Below, piece by piece: positions 29,201-44,100 of a DNA stretch of 64,000 bases. Under the pieces are notes generated by a model that worked only from the letters and a program-made list of their open reading frames with translations, did not search any database and was not told where the DNA came from. This stretch comes from Hippophae tibetana (Eukaryota > Streptophyta > Magnoliopsida > Rosales > Elaeagnaceae), in the NCBI GenBank assembly GCA_037013495.1, contig CM072808.1:47042559-47106558 (forward strand). Direction: 5' to 3'. Made by a program: the position numbers and the translations under genes. Within the stretch, counting starts at the first letter, position 1, and every line of letters begins with the position of its first letter.

Positions 29201-30700
29201 GCTATATCAATTCTCTTCAAGGATAAAACAACTTACCATTATCAAAGTTTAGCAAATCTTCAGAGTTTAGCACTATAAATAGATGATGTATTCAATACTT
29301 CAAAAGACAATAAAATTACAAGAAGCTTTTACTCTATTCTCATGTATTTTTCCCTTGAATTTATAGGAATGATTTGTACACTAGGCTGAAATTTGAACAA
29401 GGCTAAAGAGTGCTAAAATGTGTAATTTTTCTATTTCCATCTTTAATTCTTATAATTGTTTTCTTATTTATAATTTAATTTTGAGAGATTATATTCTACA
29501 TTTTTTGTTATATTAATTGTAACATATTATTGAGTTTAGAAAAATTCCGATTTAGATCATTTATAATAATAAATCTTGCTTGTGTTGATTTGAAAATTAA
29601 AATAAAATGGGTCGAGTTTATATGAAAAGATAAAATATGTGTTGTAATTTTGTATTTCACGAAAAATATCTAGATCGTATTATTTCTAACCATAAATTAA
29701 GCTTTATACCGAAATATACGATATTTGAACCTTTGTTAGTATTTTTGATATATATTTTTGCATAACACTCCAAAGTACACAATTATTCATCTTATGAAAA
29801 TAAAAGACATTTATTTACAATTATTTGGTTGAAAATATTTGCTATATCAATTCTCTTCAAGGATAAAACAACTTACCATTATAAAAGTTTAGCAAATATT
29901 CATTGTTTAGCACTATAAATAGATGATGTATTCAATACTTCAAAAGACAATAAAATTACAAGAAGCTTTTACTCTATTCTCATGTTTTTTTCCCTTGAAT
30001 TTATAGGAATGATTTGTACACTAGGCTGAAATTTGAACAAGGCTAAAGAGTGCTAAAATGTGTAATTTTTCTATTTCCATCTTTAATTCTTATAATTGTT
30101 TTCTTATTTATAATTTAATTTTGAGAGATTATATTCTACATTTTTTGTTATATTAATTGTAACATATTATTGAGTTTAGAAAAATTCCAATTTAGATCAT
30201 TTATAATAATAAATCTTGCTTGTGTTGATTTGAAAATTAAAATAAAATGGGTCGAGTTTATATGAAAAGATAAAATATGTGTTGTAATTTTGTATTTCAC
30301 GAAAAATATCTAGATCGTATTATTTGTCACCATAAATTAAGCTTTATTCCGAAATATACGATATTTGAACCTTTGTTAGTATTTTTGATATATATTTTTG
30401 CATAACACTCCAAAGTACACAATTATTCATCTTATGAAAATAAAAGACATTTATTTACAATTATTTGGTTGAAAATATTTGCTATATCAATTCTCTTCAA
30501 GGATAAAACAACTTACCATTATAAAAGTTTAGCAAATATTCATAGTTTAGCACTATAAATAGATGATGTATTCAATACTTCAAAAGACAATAAAATTACA
30601 AGAAGCTTTTACTCTATTCTCATGTTTTTTTCCCTTGAATTTATAGGAATGATTTGTACACAAGGCTAAAATTAGAACAAGGCTAAAGCGTTCTAAAATT
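26222..30700. repeat. Rearranged higher-order segment (B C, B D, B E C)
   Basis: Monomers start at 26222 (B), 26862 (C with GGGAGATT), 27502 (B with a CACAAGGC tail), 28142 (D), 28782 (B hybrid with TTTTTGTTATATTAATTGTAAC), 29421 (E) and 30061 (C). The four-monomer order is broken by missing monomers. The 28782 copy joins a C/G-like left third to a B-like middle and has ATATCTTTTGTATAACACTC with one T fewer, so it is a mosaic of 639 bp. Confidence 0.75.
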
Positions 30701-33260
30701 TGTAATTTTTCTATTTCCATCTTTAATTCTTATAATTGTTTTCTAATTTATAATTTAATTTTGAGAAATTATATTCTACTTTTTTAATTATATTAATTGT
30801 AATATATTATTGAGTTTAGAAAAATTCCAATTTAGATCATTTATAATAATAAATCTTGCTTGTTTTGATTTGAAAATCAAAATAATATGAGTCAAGTTTA
30901 TATGAAAAGATAAAATATGTGTTGTAATTTTGTATTTCACGAAAAATATCTAGATGCTATTATTTCTAACCATAAATTAAGCTTTATACCGAAATATACG
31001 ATATTTGAACCTTTGTTAGTATTTTTGATATATATTTTTGCATAACACTCCAAAGTACACAATTATTCATCTTATGAAAATAAAAGACATTTATTTACAA
31101 TTATTTGGTTGAAAATATTTGCTATATCAATTCTCTTCAAGGATAAAACAACTTACCATTATAAAAGTTTAGCAAATATTCATAGTTTAGCACTATAAAT
31201 AGATGATGTATTCAATACTTCAAAAGACAATAAAATTACAAGAAGCTTTTACTCTATTCTCATTTTTTTTTCCCTTGAATTTATAGGAATGATTTGTACA
31301 CTAGGCTAAAATTAGAACAAGGCTAAAGAGTGCTAAAATTTATAATTTTTCTATTTCCATCTTTAATTCTTATAATTGTTTTCTAATTTATAATTTAATT
31401 TTGAGAAATTATATTCTACATTTTTTATTATATTAATTGTAATATATTATTGAGTTTAGAAAAATTCCAATTTAGATCATTTATAATAATAAATCTTGCT
31501 TGTTTTGATTTGAAAATCAAAATAAAATGAGTCAAGTTTATATGAAAAGATAAAATATGTGTTGTAATTTTGTATTTCACGAAAAATATATAGATCGTAT
31601 TATTGGTCACCATAAATTAAGCTTTATTCCGAAATATACGATATTTGAACCTTTGTTAGTATTTTTGATATATCTTTTTGTATAACACTCTACAGTACAC
31701 AATTATTCATCTTATGAAAATAAAAGACATTTATTTACAATTATTTGGTTGAAAATATTTGCTATATCAATTCTCTTCAAGGATAAAACAACTTACCATT
31801 ATCAAAGTTTAGCAAATCTTCAGAGTTTAGCACTATAAATAGACGATGTATTCAATACTTCAAAAGACAATAAAATTACAAGAAGCTTTTACTCTATTCT
31901 CATGTATTTTTCCCTTGAATTTATAGGAATGATTTGTACACTAGGCTGAAATTTGAACAAGGCTAAAGAGTGCTAAAATGTGTAATTTTTCTATTTCCAT
32001 CTTTAATTCTTATAATTGTGTTCTTATTTATAATTTAATTTTGAGAGATTATATTCTACATTTTTTGTTATATTAATTGTAACATATTATTGAGTTTAGA
32101 AAAATTCCAATTTAGATCATTTATAATAATAAATCTTGCTTGTGTTGATTTGAAAATTAAAATAAAATGGGTCGAGTTTATATGAAAAGATAAAATATGT
32201 GTTGTAATTTTGTATTTCACGAAAAATATCTAGATCGTATTATTTCTAACCATAAATTAAGCTTTATACCGAAATATACGATATTTGAACCTTTGTTAGT
32301 ATTTTTGATATATATTTTTGCATAACACTCCAAAGTACACAATTATTCATCTTATGAAAATAAAAGACATTTATTTAAAATTATTTGGTTGAAAATATTT
32401 GCTATATCAATTCTCTTCAAGGATAAAACAACTTACCATTATAAAAGTTTAGAAAATATTCATTGTTTAGCACTATAAATAGATGATGTATTCAATACTT
32501 CAAAAGACAATAAAATTACAAGAAGCTTTTACTCTATTCTCATGTTTTTTTCCCTTGAATTTATAGGAATGATTTGTACACTAGGCTGAAATTTGAACAA
32601 GGCTAAAGAGTGCTAAAATGTGTAATTTTTCTATTTCCATCTTTAATTCTTATAATTGTTTTCTAATTTATAATTTAATTTTGAGAGATTATATTCTACA
32701 GTTTTTGTTATATTCATTGTAATATATTATTGAGTTTAGAAAAATTCCAATTTAGATCATTTATAATAATAAATCTTGCTTGTGTTGATTTGAAAATTAA
32801 AATAAAATGGGTCGATTTTATATGAAAAGATAAAATATGTGTTGTAATTTTGTATTTCACGAAAAATATCTAGATAGTATTATTTGTCACCATAAATTAA
32901 GCTTTATTCCGAAATATACGATATTTGAACCTTTGTTAGTATTTTTGATATATATTTTTGCATAACACTCCAAAGTACACAATTATTCATATTATGAAAA
33001 TAAAAGACATTTATTTACAATTATTTGGTTGAAAATATTTGCTATATCAATTCTCTTCAAGGATAAAACAACTTACCATTATAAAAGTTTAGCAAATATT
33101 CATAGTTTAGCACTATAAATAGATGATGTATTCAATACTTCAAAAGACAATAAAATTACAAGAAGCTTTTACTCTATTCTCATGTTTTTTTCCCTTGAAT
33201 TTATAGGAATGATTTGTACACAAGGCTAAAATTAGAACAAGGCTAAAGCGTTCTAAAATT
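30701..33260. repeat. Higher-order repeat unit D-B-E-F (variant)
   Basis: Monomers at 30701 (D), 31341 (B), 31981 (E-like with ATTCATTG but without the TTCCGATTT variant) and 32621 (F, with AGATAGTATT) restore the four-monomer order seen at 14701. Private changes such as AGACGATG near 31841 and ATTGTGTTC near 32017 mark this copy. Confidence 0.75.
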
Positions 33261-35180
33261 TGTAATTTTTCTATTTCCATCTTTAATTCTTATAATTGTT
33301 TTCTAATTTATAATTTAATTTTGAGAAATTATATTCTACTTTTTTTATTATATTAATTGTAATATATTATTGAGTTTAGAAAAATTCCAATTTAGATCAT
33401 TTATAATAATAAATCTTGCTTGTTTTGATTTGAAAATCAAAATAAAATGAGTCAAGTTTATATGAAAAGATAAAATATGTGTTGTAATTTTGTATTGCAC
33501 GAAAAATATCTAGATGGTATTATTTCTAACCATAAATTAAGCTTTATACCGAAATATACGATATTTGAACCTTTGTTAGTATTTTTGATATATATTTTTG
33601 CATAACACTCCAAAGTACACAATTATTCATCTTATGAAAATAAAAGACATTTATTTACAATTATTTGGTTGAAAATATTTGCTATATCAATTCTCTTCAA
33701 GGATAAAACAACTTACCATTATAAAAGTTTAGCAAATATTCATTGTTTAGCACTATAAATAGATGATGTATTCAATACTTCAAAAGACAATAAAATTACA
33801 AGAAGCTTTTACTCTATTCTCATGTTTTTTTCCCTTGAATTTATAGGAATGATTTGTACACTAGGCTGAAATTTGAACAAGGCTAAAGAGTGCTAAAATG
33901 TGTAATTTTTCTATTTCCATCTTTAATTCTTATAATTGTTTTCTTATTTATAATTTAATTTTGAGAGATTATATTCTACATTTTTTGTTATATTAATTGT
34001 AACATATTATTGAGTTTAGAAAAATTCCGATTTAGATCATTTATAATAATAAATCTTGCTTGTGTTGATTTGAAAATTAAAATAAAATGGGTCGAGTTTA
34101 TATGAAAAGATAAAATATGTGTTGTAATTTTGTATTTCACGAAAAATATCTAGATCGTATTATTTCTAACCATAAATTAAGCTTTATACCGAAATATACG
34201 ATATTTGAACCTTTGTTAGTATTTTTGATATATATTTTTGCATAACACTCCAAAGTACACAATTATTCATCTTATGAAAATAAAAGACATTTATTTACAA
34301 TTATTTGGTTGAAAATATTTGCTATATCAATTCTCTTCAAGGATAAAACAACTTACCATTATAAAAGTTTAGCAAATATTCATTGTTTAGCACTATAAAT
34401 AGATGATGTATTCAATACTTCAAAAGACAATAAAATTACAAGAAGCTTTTACTCTATTCTCATGTTTTTTTCCCTTGAATTTATAGGAATGATTTGTACA
34501 CAAGGCTAAAATTAGAACAAGGCTAAAGCGTTCTAAAATTTGTAATTTTTCTATTTCCATCTTTAATTCTTATAATTGTTTTCTAATTTATAATTTAATT
34601 TTGAGAAATTATATTCTACTTTTTTTATTATATTAATTGTAATATATTATTGAGTTTAGAAAAATTCCAATTTAGATCATTTATAATAATAAATCTTGCT
34701 TGTTTTGATTTGAAAATCAAAATAAAATGAGTCAAGTTTATATGAAAAGATAAAATATGTGTTGTAATTTTGTATTGCACGAAAAATATCTAGATGGTAT
34801 TATTTCTAACCATAAATTAAGCTTTATACCGAAATATACGATATTTGAACCTTTGTTAGTATTTTTGATATATATTTTTGCATAACACTCCAAAGTACAC
34901 AATTATTCATCTTATGAAAATAAAAGACATTTATTTACAATTATTTGGTTGAAAATATTTGCTATATCAATTCTCTTCAAGGATAAAACAACTTACCATT
35001 ATAAAAGTTTAGCAAATATTCATAGTTTAGCACTATAAATAGATGATGTATTCAATACTTCAAAAGACAATAAAATTACAAGAAGCTTTTACTCTATTCT
35101 CATGTTTTTTTCCCTTGAATTTATAGGAATGATTTGTACACTAGGCTAAAATTAGAACAAGGCTAAAGAGTGCTAAAATT
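33261..35180. repeat. Alternating D-variant and E monomers
   Basis: Monomers at 33261 and 34541 carry TGTATTGCACG and AGATGGTATT; between them at 33901 is an E copy with TTCCGATTT and ATTCATTG. The D variant reappears near 37741, 53101 and 56941, so it marks exchange between the middle and right zones. Confidence 0.75.
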
Positions 35181-38100
35181 TGTAATTTTTCTATTTCCAT
35201 CTTTAATTCTTATAATTGTTTTCTAATTTATAATTTAATTTTGAGATATTATATTCTACATTTTTTATTATATTAATTGTAATATATTATTGAGTTTAGA
35301 AAAATTCCAATTTAGATCATTTATAATAATAAATCTTGCTTGTGTTGATTTGAAAATTAAAAAAAAATGGGTCGAGTTTATATGAAAATATAAAATATGT
35401 GTTGTAATTTTGTATTTCACGAAAAATATCTATATCGTATTATTTCTAACCATAAATTAAGCTTTATACCGAAATATACGATATTTGAACCTTTGTTAGT
35501 ATTTTTGATATATATTTTTGCATAACACTCCAAAGTACACAATTATTCATCTTATGAAAATAAAAGACATTTATTTACAATTATTTGGTTGAAAATATTT
35601 GCTATATCAATTCTCTTCAAGGATAAAACAACTTACCATTATAAAAGTTTAGCAAATATTCATAGTTTAGCACTATAAATAGATGATGTATTCAATACTT
35701 CAAAAGACAATAAAATTACAAGAAGCTTTTACTCTATTCTCATGTTTTTTTCCCTTGAATTTATAGGAATGATTTGTACACTAGGCTAAAATTAGAACAA
35801 GGCTAAAGAGTGCTAAAATTTGTAATTTTTCTATTTCCATCTTTAATTCTTATAATTGTTTTCTAATTTATAATTTAATTTTGAGATATTATATTCTACA
35901 TTTTTTATTATATTAATTGTAATATATTATTGAGTTTAGAAAAATTCCAATTTAGATCATTTATAATAATAAATCTTGCTTGTGTTGATTTGAAAATTAA
36001 AATAAAATGGGTCGAGTTTATATGAAAAGATAAAATATGTGTTGTAATTTTGTATTTCACGAAAAATATCTAGATCGTATTATTTCTAACCATAAATTAA
36101 GCTTTATACCGAAATATACGATATTTGAACCTTTGTTAGTATTTTTGATATATATTTTTGCATAACACTCCAAAGTACACAATTATTCATCTTATGAAAA
36201 TAAAAGACATTTATTTACAATTATTTGGTTGAAAATATTTGCTATATCAATTCTCTTCAAGGATAAAACAACTTACCATTATAAAAGTTTAGCAAATATT
36301 CATAGTTTAGCACTATAAATAGATGATGTATTCAATACTTCAAAAGACAATAAAATTACAAGAAGCTTTTACTCTATTCTCATGTTTTTTTCCCTTGAAT
36401 TTATAGGAATGATTTGTACACTAGGCTAAAATTAGAACAAGGCTAAAGAGTGCTAAAATTTGTAATTTTTCTATTTCCATCCTTAATTCTTATAATTGTT
36501 TCCTAATTTATAATTTAATTTTGAGAAATTATATTCTACATTTTTTATTATATTAATTGTAATATATTATTGAGTTTTGAAAAATTCCAATTTAGATCAT
36601 TTATAAAAATAAATCTTGCTTGTTTTGATTTGAATATCAAAATAAGATTAGTCAAGTTTATATGAAAAGATAAAATATGTGTTGTAATTTTGTATTTCAC
36701 GAAAAATATCTAGATCGTATTATGGGTCACCATAAATTAAACTTTATTCCGAAATATACGATATTTGAACCTTTGTTAGTATTTTTGATATATCTTTTTG
36801 TATAACACTCTACAGTACACAATTATTCATCTTATTAAAATAAAAGACATTTATTTACAATTATTTGGTTGAAAATATTTGCTATATCAATTCTCTTCGA
36901 GGATAAAACAACTTACCATTATAAAAGTTTAGCAAATATTCATAGTTTAGCACTATAAATAGATGATGTATTCAATACTTCAAAAGACAATAAAATTACA
37001 AGAAGCTTTTACTCTATTCTCATGTATTTTTCCCTTGAATTTATAGGAATGATTTGTACACTAAGCTGAAATTTGAACAAGGCTAAAGAGTGCTAAAATG
37101 TGTAATTTTTCTATTTCCATCTTTAATTCTTATAATTGTTTTCTAATTTATAATTTAATTTTGAGAGATTATATTCTACATTTTTTGTTATATTAATTGT
37201 AACATATTATTGAGTTTAGAAAAATTCCAATTTAGATCATTTATAAAAATAAATCTTGCTTGTTTTCATTAGAATATCAAAATAAGATTAGTCAAGTTTA
37301 TATGAAAAGATAAAATATGTGTTGTAATTTTGTATTTCACGAAAAATATCTAGATCGTATTATGGGTCACCATAAATTAAGCTTTATTCCGAAATATACG
37401 ATATTTGAACCTTTGTTAGTATTTTTGATATAACTTTTTGTATAACACTCTACAGTACACAATTATTCATCTTATTAAAATAAAAGACATTTATTTACAA
37501 TTATTTGGTTGAAAATATTTGCTATATCAATTCTCTTCAAGGATAAAACAACTTACCATTATCAAAGTTTAGCAAATCTTCATAGTTTAGCACTATAAAT
37601 AGATGATGTATTCAATACTTCAAAAGACAATAAAATTACAAGAAGCTTTTACTCTATTCTCATGTTTTTTTCCCTTGAATTTATAGGAATGATTTGTACA
37701 CTAGGCTAAAATTAGAACAAGGCTAAAGAGTGCTAAAATGTGTAATTTTTCTATTTCCATCTTTAATTCTTATAATTGTTTTCTAATTTATAATTTAATT
37801 TTGAGAGATTATATTCTACAGTTTTTGTTATATTCATTGTAATATATTAATGAGTTTAGAAAAATTCCAATTTAGATCATTTATAATAATAAATCTTGCT
37901 TGTTTTGATTTGAAAATCAAAATAAAATGAGTAAAGTTTATATGAAAAGATAAAATATGTGTTGTAATTTTGTATTGCACGAAAAATATCTAGATGGTAT
38001 TATTTCTAACCATAAATTAAGCTTTATACCGAAATATACGATATTTGAACCTTTGTTAGTATTTTTGATATATATTTTTGCATAACACTCCAAAGTACAC

Positions 38101-41100
38101 AATTATTCATCTTATGAAAATAAAAGACATTTATTTACAATTATTTGGTTGAAAATATTTGCTATATCAATTCTCTTCAAGGATAAAACAACTTACCATT
38201 ATAAAAGTTTAGCAAATATTCATAGTTTAGCACTATAAATAGATGATGTATTCAATACTTCAAAAGACAATAAAATTACAAGAAGCTTTTACTCTATTCT
38301 CATGTTTTTTTCCCTTGAATTTATAGGAATGATTTGTACACTATGCTAAAATTAGAACAAGGCTAAAGAGTGCTAAAATTTGTAATTTTTCTATTTCCAT
38401 CCTTAATTCTTATAATTGTTTCCTAATTTATAATTTAATTTTGAGAAATTATATTCTACATTTTTTATTATATTAATTGTAATATATTATTGAGTTTAGA
38501 AAAATTCCAAATTAGATCATTTATAATAATAAATCTTGCTTGTTTTGATTTGAATATCAAAATAAGATTAGTCAAGTTTATATGAAAAGATAAAATATGT
38601 GTTGTAATTTTGTATTTCACGAAAAATATCTAGATCGTATTATTTGTCACCATAAATTAAGCTTTATTCCGAAATATACGATATTTGAACCTTGGTTAGT
38701 ATTTTTGATATATCTTTTTGTATAACACTCTACAGTACACAATTATTCATCTTATGAAAACAAAACACATTTATTTACAATTATTTGGTTGAAAATATTT
38801 GCTATATCAATTCTCTTCAAGGATAAAACAACTTACCATTATAAAAGTTTAGGAAATATTCATAGTTTAGCACTATAAATAGATGATGTATTCAATACTT
38901 CAAAAGACAATAAAATTACAAGAAGCTTTTACTCTATTCTCATGTTTTTTTCCCTTGAATTTATAGGAATGATTTGTACACTAGGCTAAAATTAGAACAA
39001 GGCTAAAGAGTGCTAAAATGTGTAATTATTCTATTTCCATCTTTAATTCTTATAATTGTTTTCTAATTTATAATTTAATTTTGAGAGATTATATTCTACA
39101 TTTTTTGTTATATTGATTGTAACATATTATTGAGTTTAGAAAAATTCCAATTTAGATCATTTATAAAAATAAATCTTGCTTGTTTTGATTAGAATATCAA
39201 AATAAGATTAGTCAAGTTTATATGAAAAGATAAAATATGTGTTGTAATTTTGTATTTCACGAAAAATATCTAGATCGTATTATTTCTAACCATAAATTAA
39301 GCTTTATACCGAAATATACGATATTTGAACCTTTGTTAGTATTTTTGATATATATTTTTGCATAACACTCCAAACTACACAATTATTCATCTTATGAAAA
39401 TAAAAGACATTTATTTACAATTATTTGGTTGAAAATATTTGCTATATCAATTATCTTCAAGGATAAAAGAACTTACCATTATAAAAGTTTAGCAAATATT
39501 CATAGTTTAGCACTATAAATAGATGATGTATTCAATACTTCAAAAGACAATAAAATTACAAGAAGCTTTTACTCTATTCTCATGTTTTTTTCCCTTGAAT
39601 TTATAGGAATGATTTGTACACTAGGCTGAAATTTGAACAAGGCTAAAGAGTGCTAAAATGTGTAATTTTTCTATTTCCATCTTTAATTCTTATAATTGTT
39701 TTCTAATTTATAATTTAATTTTGAGAGATTATATTCTACATTTTTTGTTATATTCATTGTAATATATTATTGAGTTTAGAAAAATTCCAATTTAGATCAT
39801 TTATAATAATAAATCTTGCTTGGGTTGATTTGAAAATTAAAATAAAATGGGTCGAGTTTATATGAAAAGATAAAATATGTGTTGTAATTTTGTATTTCAC
39901 GAAAAATATCTAGATCGTATTATGGGTCACCATAAATTAAGCTTTATTCCGAAATATACGATATTTGAACCTTTGTTAGTATTTTTGATATATATTTTTG
40001 CATAACACTCCAAAGTACACAATTATTCATATTATGAAAATAAAAGACATTTATTTACAATTATTTGGTTGAAAATATTTGCTATATCAATTCTCTTCAA
40101 GGATAAAACAACTTACCATTATAAAAGTTTAGCAAATATTCATAGTTTAGCACTATAAATAGATGATGTATTCAATACTTCAAAAGACAATAAAATTACA
40201 AGAAGCTTTTACTCTATTCTCATGTTTTTTTCCCTTGAATTTATAGGAATGATTTGTACACAAGGCTAAAATTAGAACAAGGCTAAAGCGTTCTAAAATT
40301 TGTAATTTTTCTATTTCCATCTTTAATTCTTATAATTGTTTTCTAATTTATAATTTAATTTTGAGAAATTATATTCTACTTTTTTTATTATATTAATTGT
40401 AATATATTATTGAGTTTAGAAAAATTCCAATTTAGATCATTTATAATAATAAATCTTGCTTGTGTTGATTTGAAAATTAAAATAAAATGGGTCGAGTTTA
40501 TATGAAAAGATAAAATATGTGTTGTAATTTTGTATTTCACGAAAAATATCTAGATCGTATTATTTCTAACCATAAATTAAGCTTTATACCGAAATATACG
40601 ATATTTGAACCTTTGTTAGTATTTTTGATATATATTTTTGCATAACACTCCAAAGTACACAATTATTCATCTTATGAAAATAAAAGACATTTATTTACAA
40701 TTATTTGGTTGAAAATATTTGCTATATCAATTCTCTTCAAGGATAAAACAACTTACCATTATAAAAGTTTAGCAAATATTCATAGTTTAGCACTATAAAT
40801 AGATGATGTATTCAATACTTCAAAGGACAATAAAATTACAAGAAGCTTTTACTCTATTCTCATGTTTTTTTCCCTTGAATTTATAGGAATGATTTGTACA
40901 CTAGGCTAAAATTAGAACAAGGCTAAAGAGTGCTAAAATTTGTAATTTTTCTATTTCCATTTTTAATTCTTATAATTGTTTTCTAATTTATAATTTAATT
41001 TTGAGATATTATATTCTACATTTTTTATTATATTAATTGTAATATATTATTGAGTTTAGAAAAATTCCAATTTAGATCATTTATAATAATAAATCTTGCT

Positions 41101-44100
41101 TGTGTTGATTTGAAAATTAAAATAAAATGGGTCGAGTTTATATGAAAAGATAAAATATGTGTTGTAATTTTGTATTTCACGAAAAATATCTAGATCGTAT
41201 TATGGGTTACCATAAATTAAGCTTTATTCCGAAATATACGATATTTGAACCTTTGTTAGTATTTTTGATATATCTTTTTGTATAACACTCTACAGTACAC
41301 AATTATTCATCTTATTAAAATAAAAGACATTTATTTACAATTATTTGGTTGAAAATATTTGCTATATCAATTCTCTTCAAGGATAAAACAACTTACCATT
41401 ATCAAAGTTTAGCAAATCTTCATAGTTTAGCACTATAAATAGATGATGTATTCAATATTTCAAAAGACAATAAAATTACAAGAAGCTTTTACTCTATTCT
41501 CATGTTTTTTTCCCTTGAATTTATAGGAATGATTTGTACACTATGCTAAAATTAGAACAAGGCTAAAGAGTGCTAAAATTTGTAATTTTTCTATTTCCAT
41601 CCTTAATTCTTATAATTGTTTCCTAATTTATAATTTAATTTTGAGAAATTATATTCTACATTTTTTATTATATTAATTGTAATATATTATTGAGTTTAGA
41701 AAAATTCCAATTTAGATCATTTATAAAAATAAATCTTGCTTGTTTTGATTAGAATATCAAAATAAGATTAGTCAAGTTTATATGAAAAGATAAAATATGT
41801 GTTGTAATTTTGTATTTCACGAAAAATATCTAGATCGTATTATTTGTCACCATAAATTAAGCTTTATTCCGAAATATACGTTATTTGAACCTTTGTTAGT
41901 ATTTTTGATATATCTTTTTGTATAACACTCTACAGTACACAATTATTCATCTTATTAAAATAAAAGACATTTATTTACAATTATTTGGTTGAAAATATTT
42001 GCTATATCAATTCTCTTCAAGGATAAAACAACTTACCATTATCAAAGTTTAGCAAATATTCATAGTTTAGCACTATAAATAGATGATGTATTCAATACCT
42101 CAAAAGACAATAAAATTACAAGAAGCTTTTACTCTATTCTCATGTTTTTTTCCCTTGAATTTATAGGAATGATTTGTACACTAGGCTGAAATTTGAACAA
42201 GGCTAAAGAGTGCTAAAATTTGTAATTTTTCTATTTCCATCTTTAATTCTTATAATTGTTTTCTAATTTATAATTTAATTTTGAGAGATTGTATTCTACA
42301 TTTTTTGTTATATTAATTGTAACATATTATTGAGTTTAGAAAAATTCCAATTTAGATCATTTATAATAATAAATCTTGCTTGTTTTGATTAGAATATCAA
42401 AATAAGATTAGTCAAGTTTATATGAAAAGATAAAATATGTGTTGTAATTTTGTATTTCACGAAAAATATCTAGATCGTATTATTTGTCACCATAAATTAA
42501 GCTTTATTCCGAAATATACGTTATTTGAACCTTTGTTAGTATTTTTGATATATCTTTTTGTATAACACTCTACAGTACACAATTATTCATCTTATGAAAA
42601 TAAAACACATTTATTTACAATTATTTGGTTGAAAATATTTGCTATATCAATTCTCTTCAAGGATAAAACAACTTACCATTATAAAAGTTTAGCAAATATT
42701 CATAGTTTAGAACTATAAATAGATGATGTATTCAATACTTCAAAAGACAATAAAATTACAAGAAGCTTTTACTCTATTCTCATGTATTTTTCCCTTGAAT
42801 TTATAGGAATGATTTGTACACTCGGCTGAAATTTGAACAAGGCTAAAGAGTGCTAACATGTGTAATTTTTCTATTTCCATCTTTAATTCCTATAATTGTT
42901 TTCTTATTTATAATTTAATTTTGAGAGATTATATTCTACATTTTTTGTTATATTCATTGTAATATATTATTGAGTTTAGAAAAATTCCAATTTAGATCAT
43001 TTATAATAATAAATCTTGCTTGGGTTGATTTGAAAATTAAAATAAAATGGGTCGAGTTTATATGAAAAGATAAAATATGTGTTGTAATTTTTTATTTCAC
43101 GAAAAATATCTAGATCGTATTATTTGTCACCATAAATTAAGCTTTATTCCGAAATATACGATATTTGAACCTTTGTTAGTATTTTTGATATATCTTTTTG
43201 TATAACACTCTACAGTACACAATTATTCATCTTATTAAAATAAAAGACATTTATTTACAATTATTTGGTTGAAAATATTTGCTATATCAATTCTCTTCAA
43301 GGATAAAACAACTTACCATTATCAAAGTTTAGCAAATCTTCATAGTTTAGCACTATAAATAGATGATGTATTCAATACTTCAAAAGACAATAAAATTACA
43401 AGAAGCTTTTACTCTATTCTCATGTTTTTTTCCCTTGAATTTATAGGAATGATTTGTACACTATGCTAAAATTAGAACAAGGCTAAAGAGTGCTAAAATT
43501 TGTAATTTTTCTATTTCCATCCTTAATTCTTATAATTGTTTCCTAATTTATAATTTAATTTTGAGAAATTATATTCTACATTTTTTATTATATTAATTGT
43601 AATATATTATTGAGTTTAGAAAAATTCCAATTTAGATCATTTATAAAAATAAATCTTGCTTGTTTTGATTTGAATATCAAAATAAGATTAGTCAAGTTTA
43701 TATGAAAAGATAAAATATGTGTTGTAATTTTGTATTTCACGAAAAATATCTAGATCGTATTATGGGTCACCATAAATTAAGCTTTATTCCGAAATATACG
43801 ATATTTGAACCTTTGTTAGTATTTTTGATATATCTTTTTGTATAACACTCTACAGTACAAAATTATTCATCTTATTAAAATAAAAGACATTTATTTACAA
43901 TTATTTGGTTGAAAATATTTGCTATATCAATTCTCTTCAAGGATAAAACAACTTACCATTATCAAAGTTTAGCAAATCTTCATAGTTTAGCACTATAAAT
44001 AGATGATGTATTCAATACCTCAAAAGACAATAAAATTACAAGAAGCTTTTACTCTATTCTCATGTTTTTTTCCCTTGAATTTATAGGAATGATTTGTACA

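Larger units (their letters stand above)
14701..35180. repeat. Middle satellite zone with higher-order repeat structure
   Basis: Monomers here fall into a few near-identical types. D has AGATGCTATT and AATAATATGAG. B has AAATATATAGATCG and TTGGTCACC. E has TTCCGATTT and ATTCATTG. G, C and F have GTGTTGATTTG with GTCACC; C and F usually end CACAAGGC...GCGTTC, and F has CAGTTTTTG with CATTGTAAT. From 14701 the order reads D B E F, D B G C, D C, D B E C, D B G C, B C, B D, B E C, D B E F, then a D variant (TGTATTGCACG, AGATGGTATT) alternating with E. The dominant unit is therefore four monomers, about 2560 bp, with irregular two- and three-monomer units. Confidence 0.85.

Noticed and set aside
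1449-31613. Repeated 61-64 residue reading frames on the minus strand and similar short frames on the plus strand inside the array
   Set aside because: They are the same satellite segment read in each monomer. The frame is open only in some variants and is closed in most copies, with no codon-level conservation.
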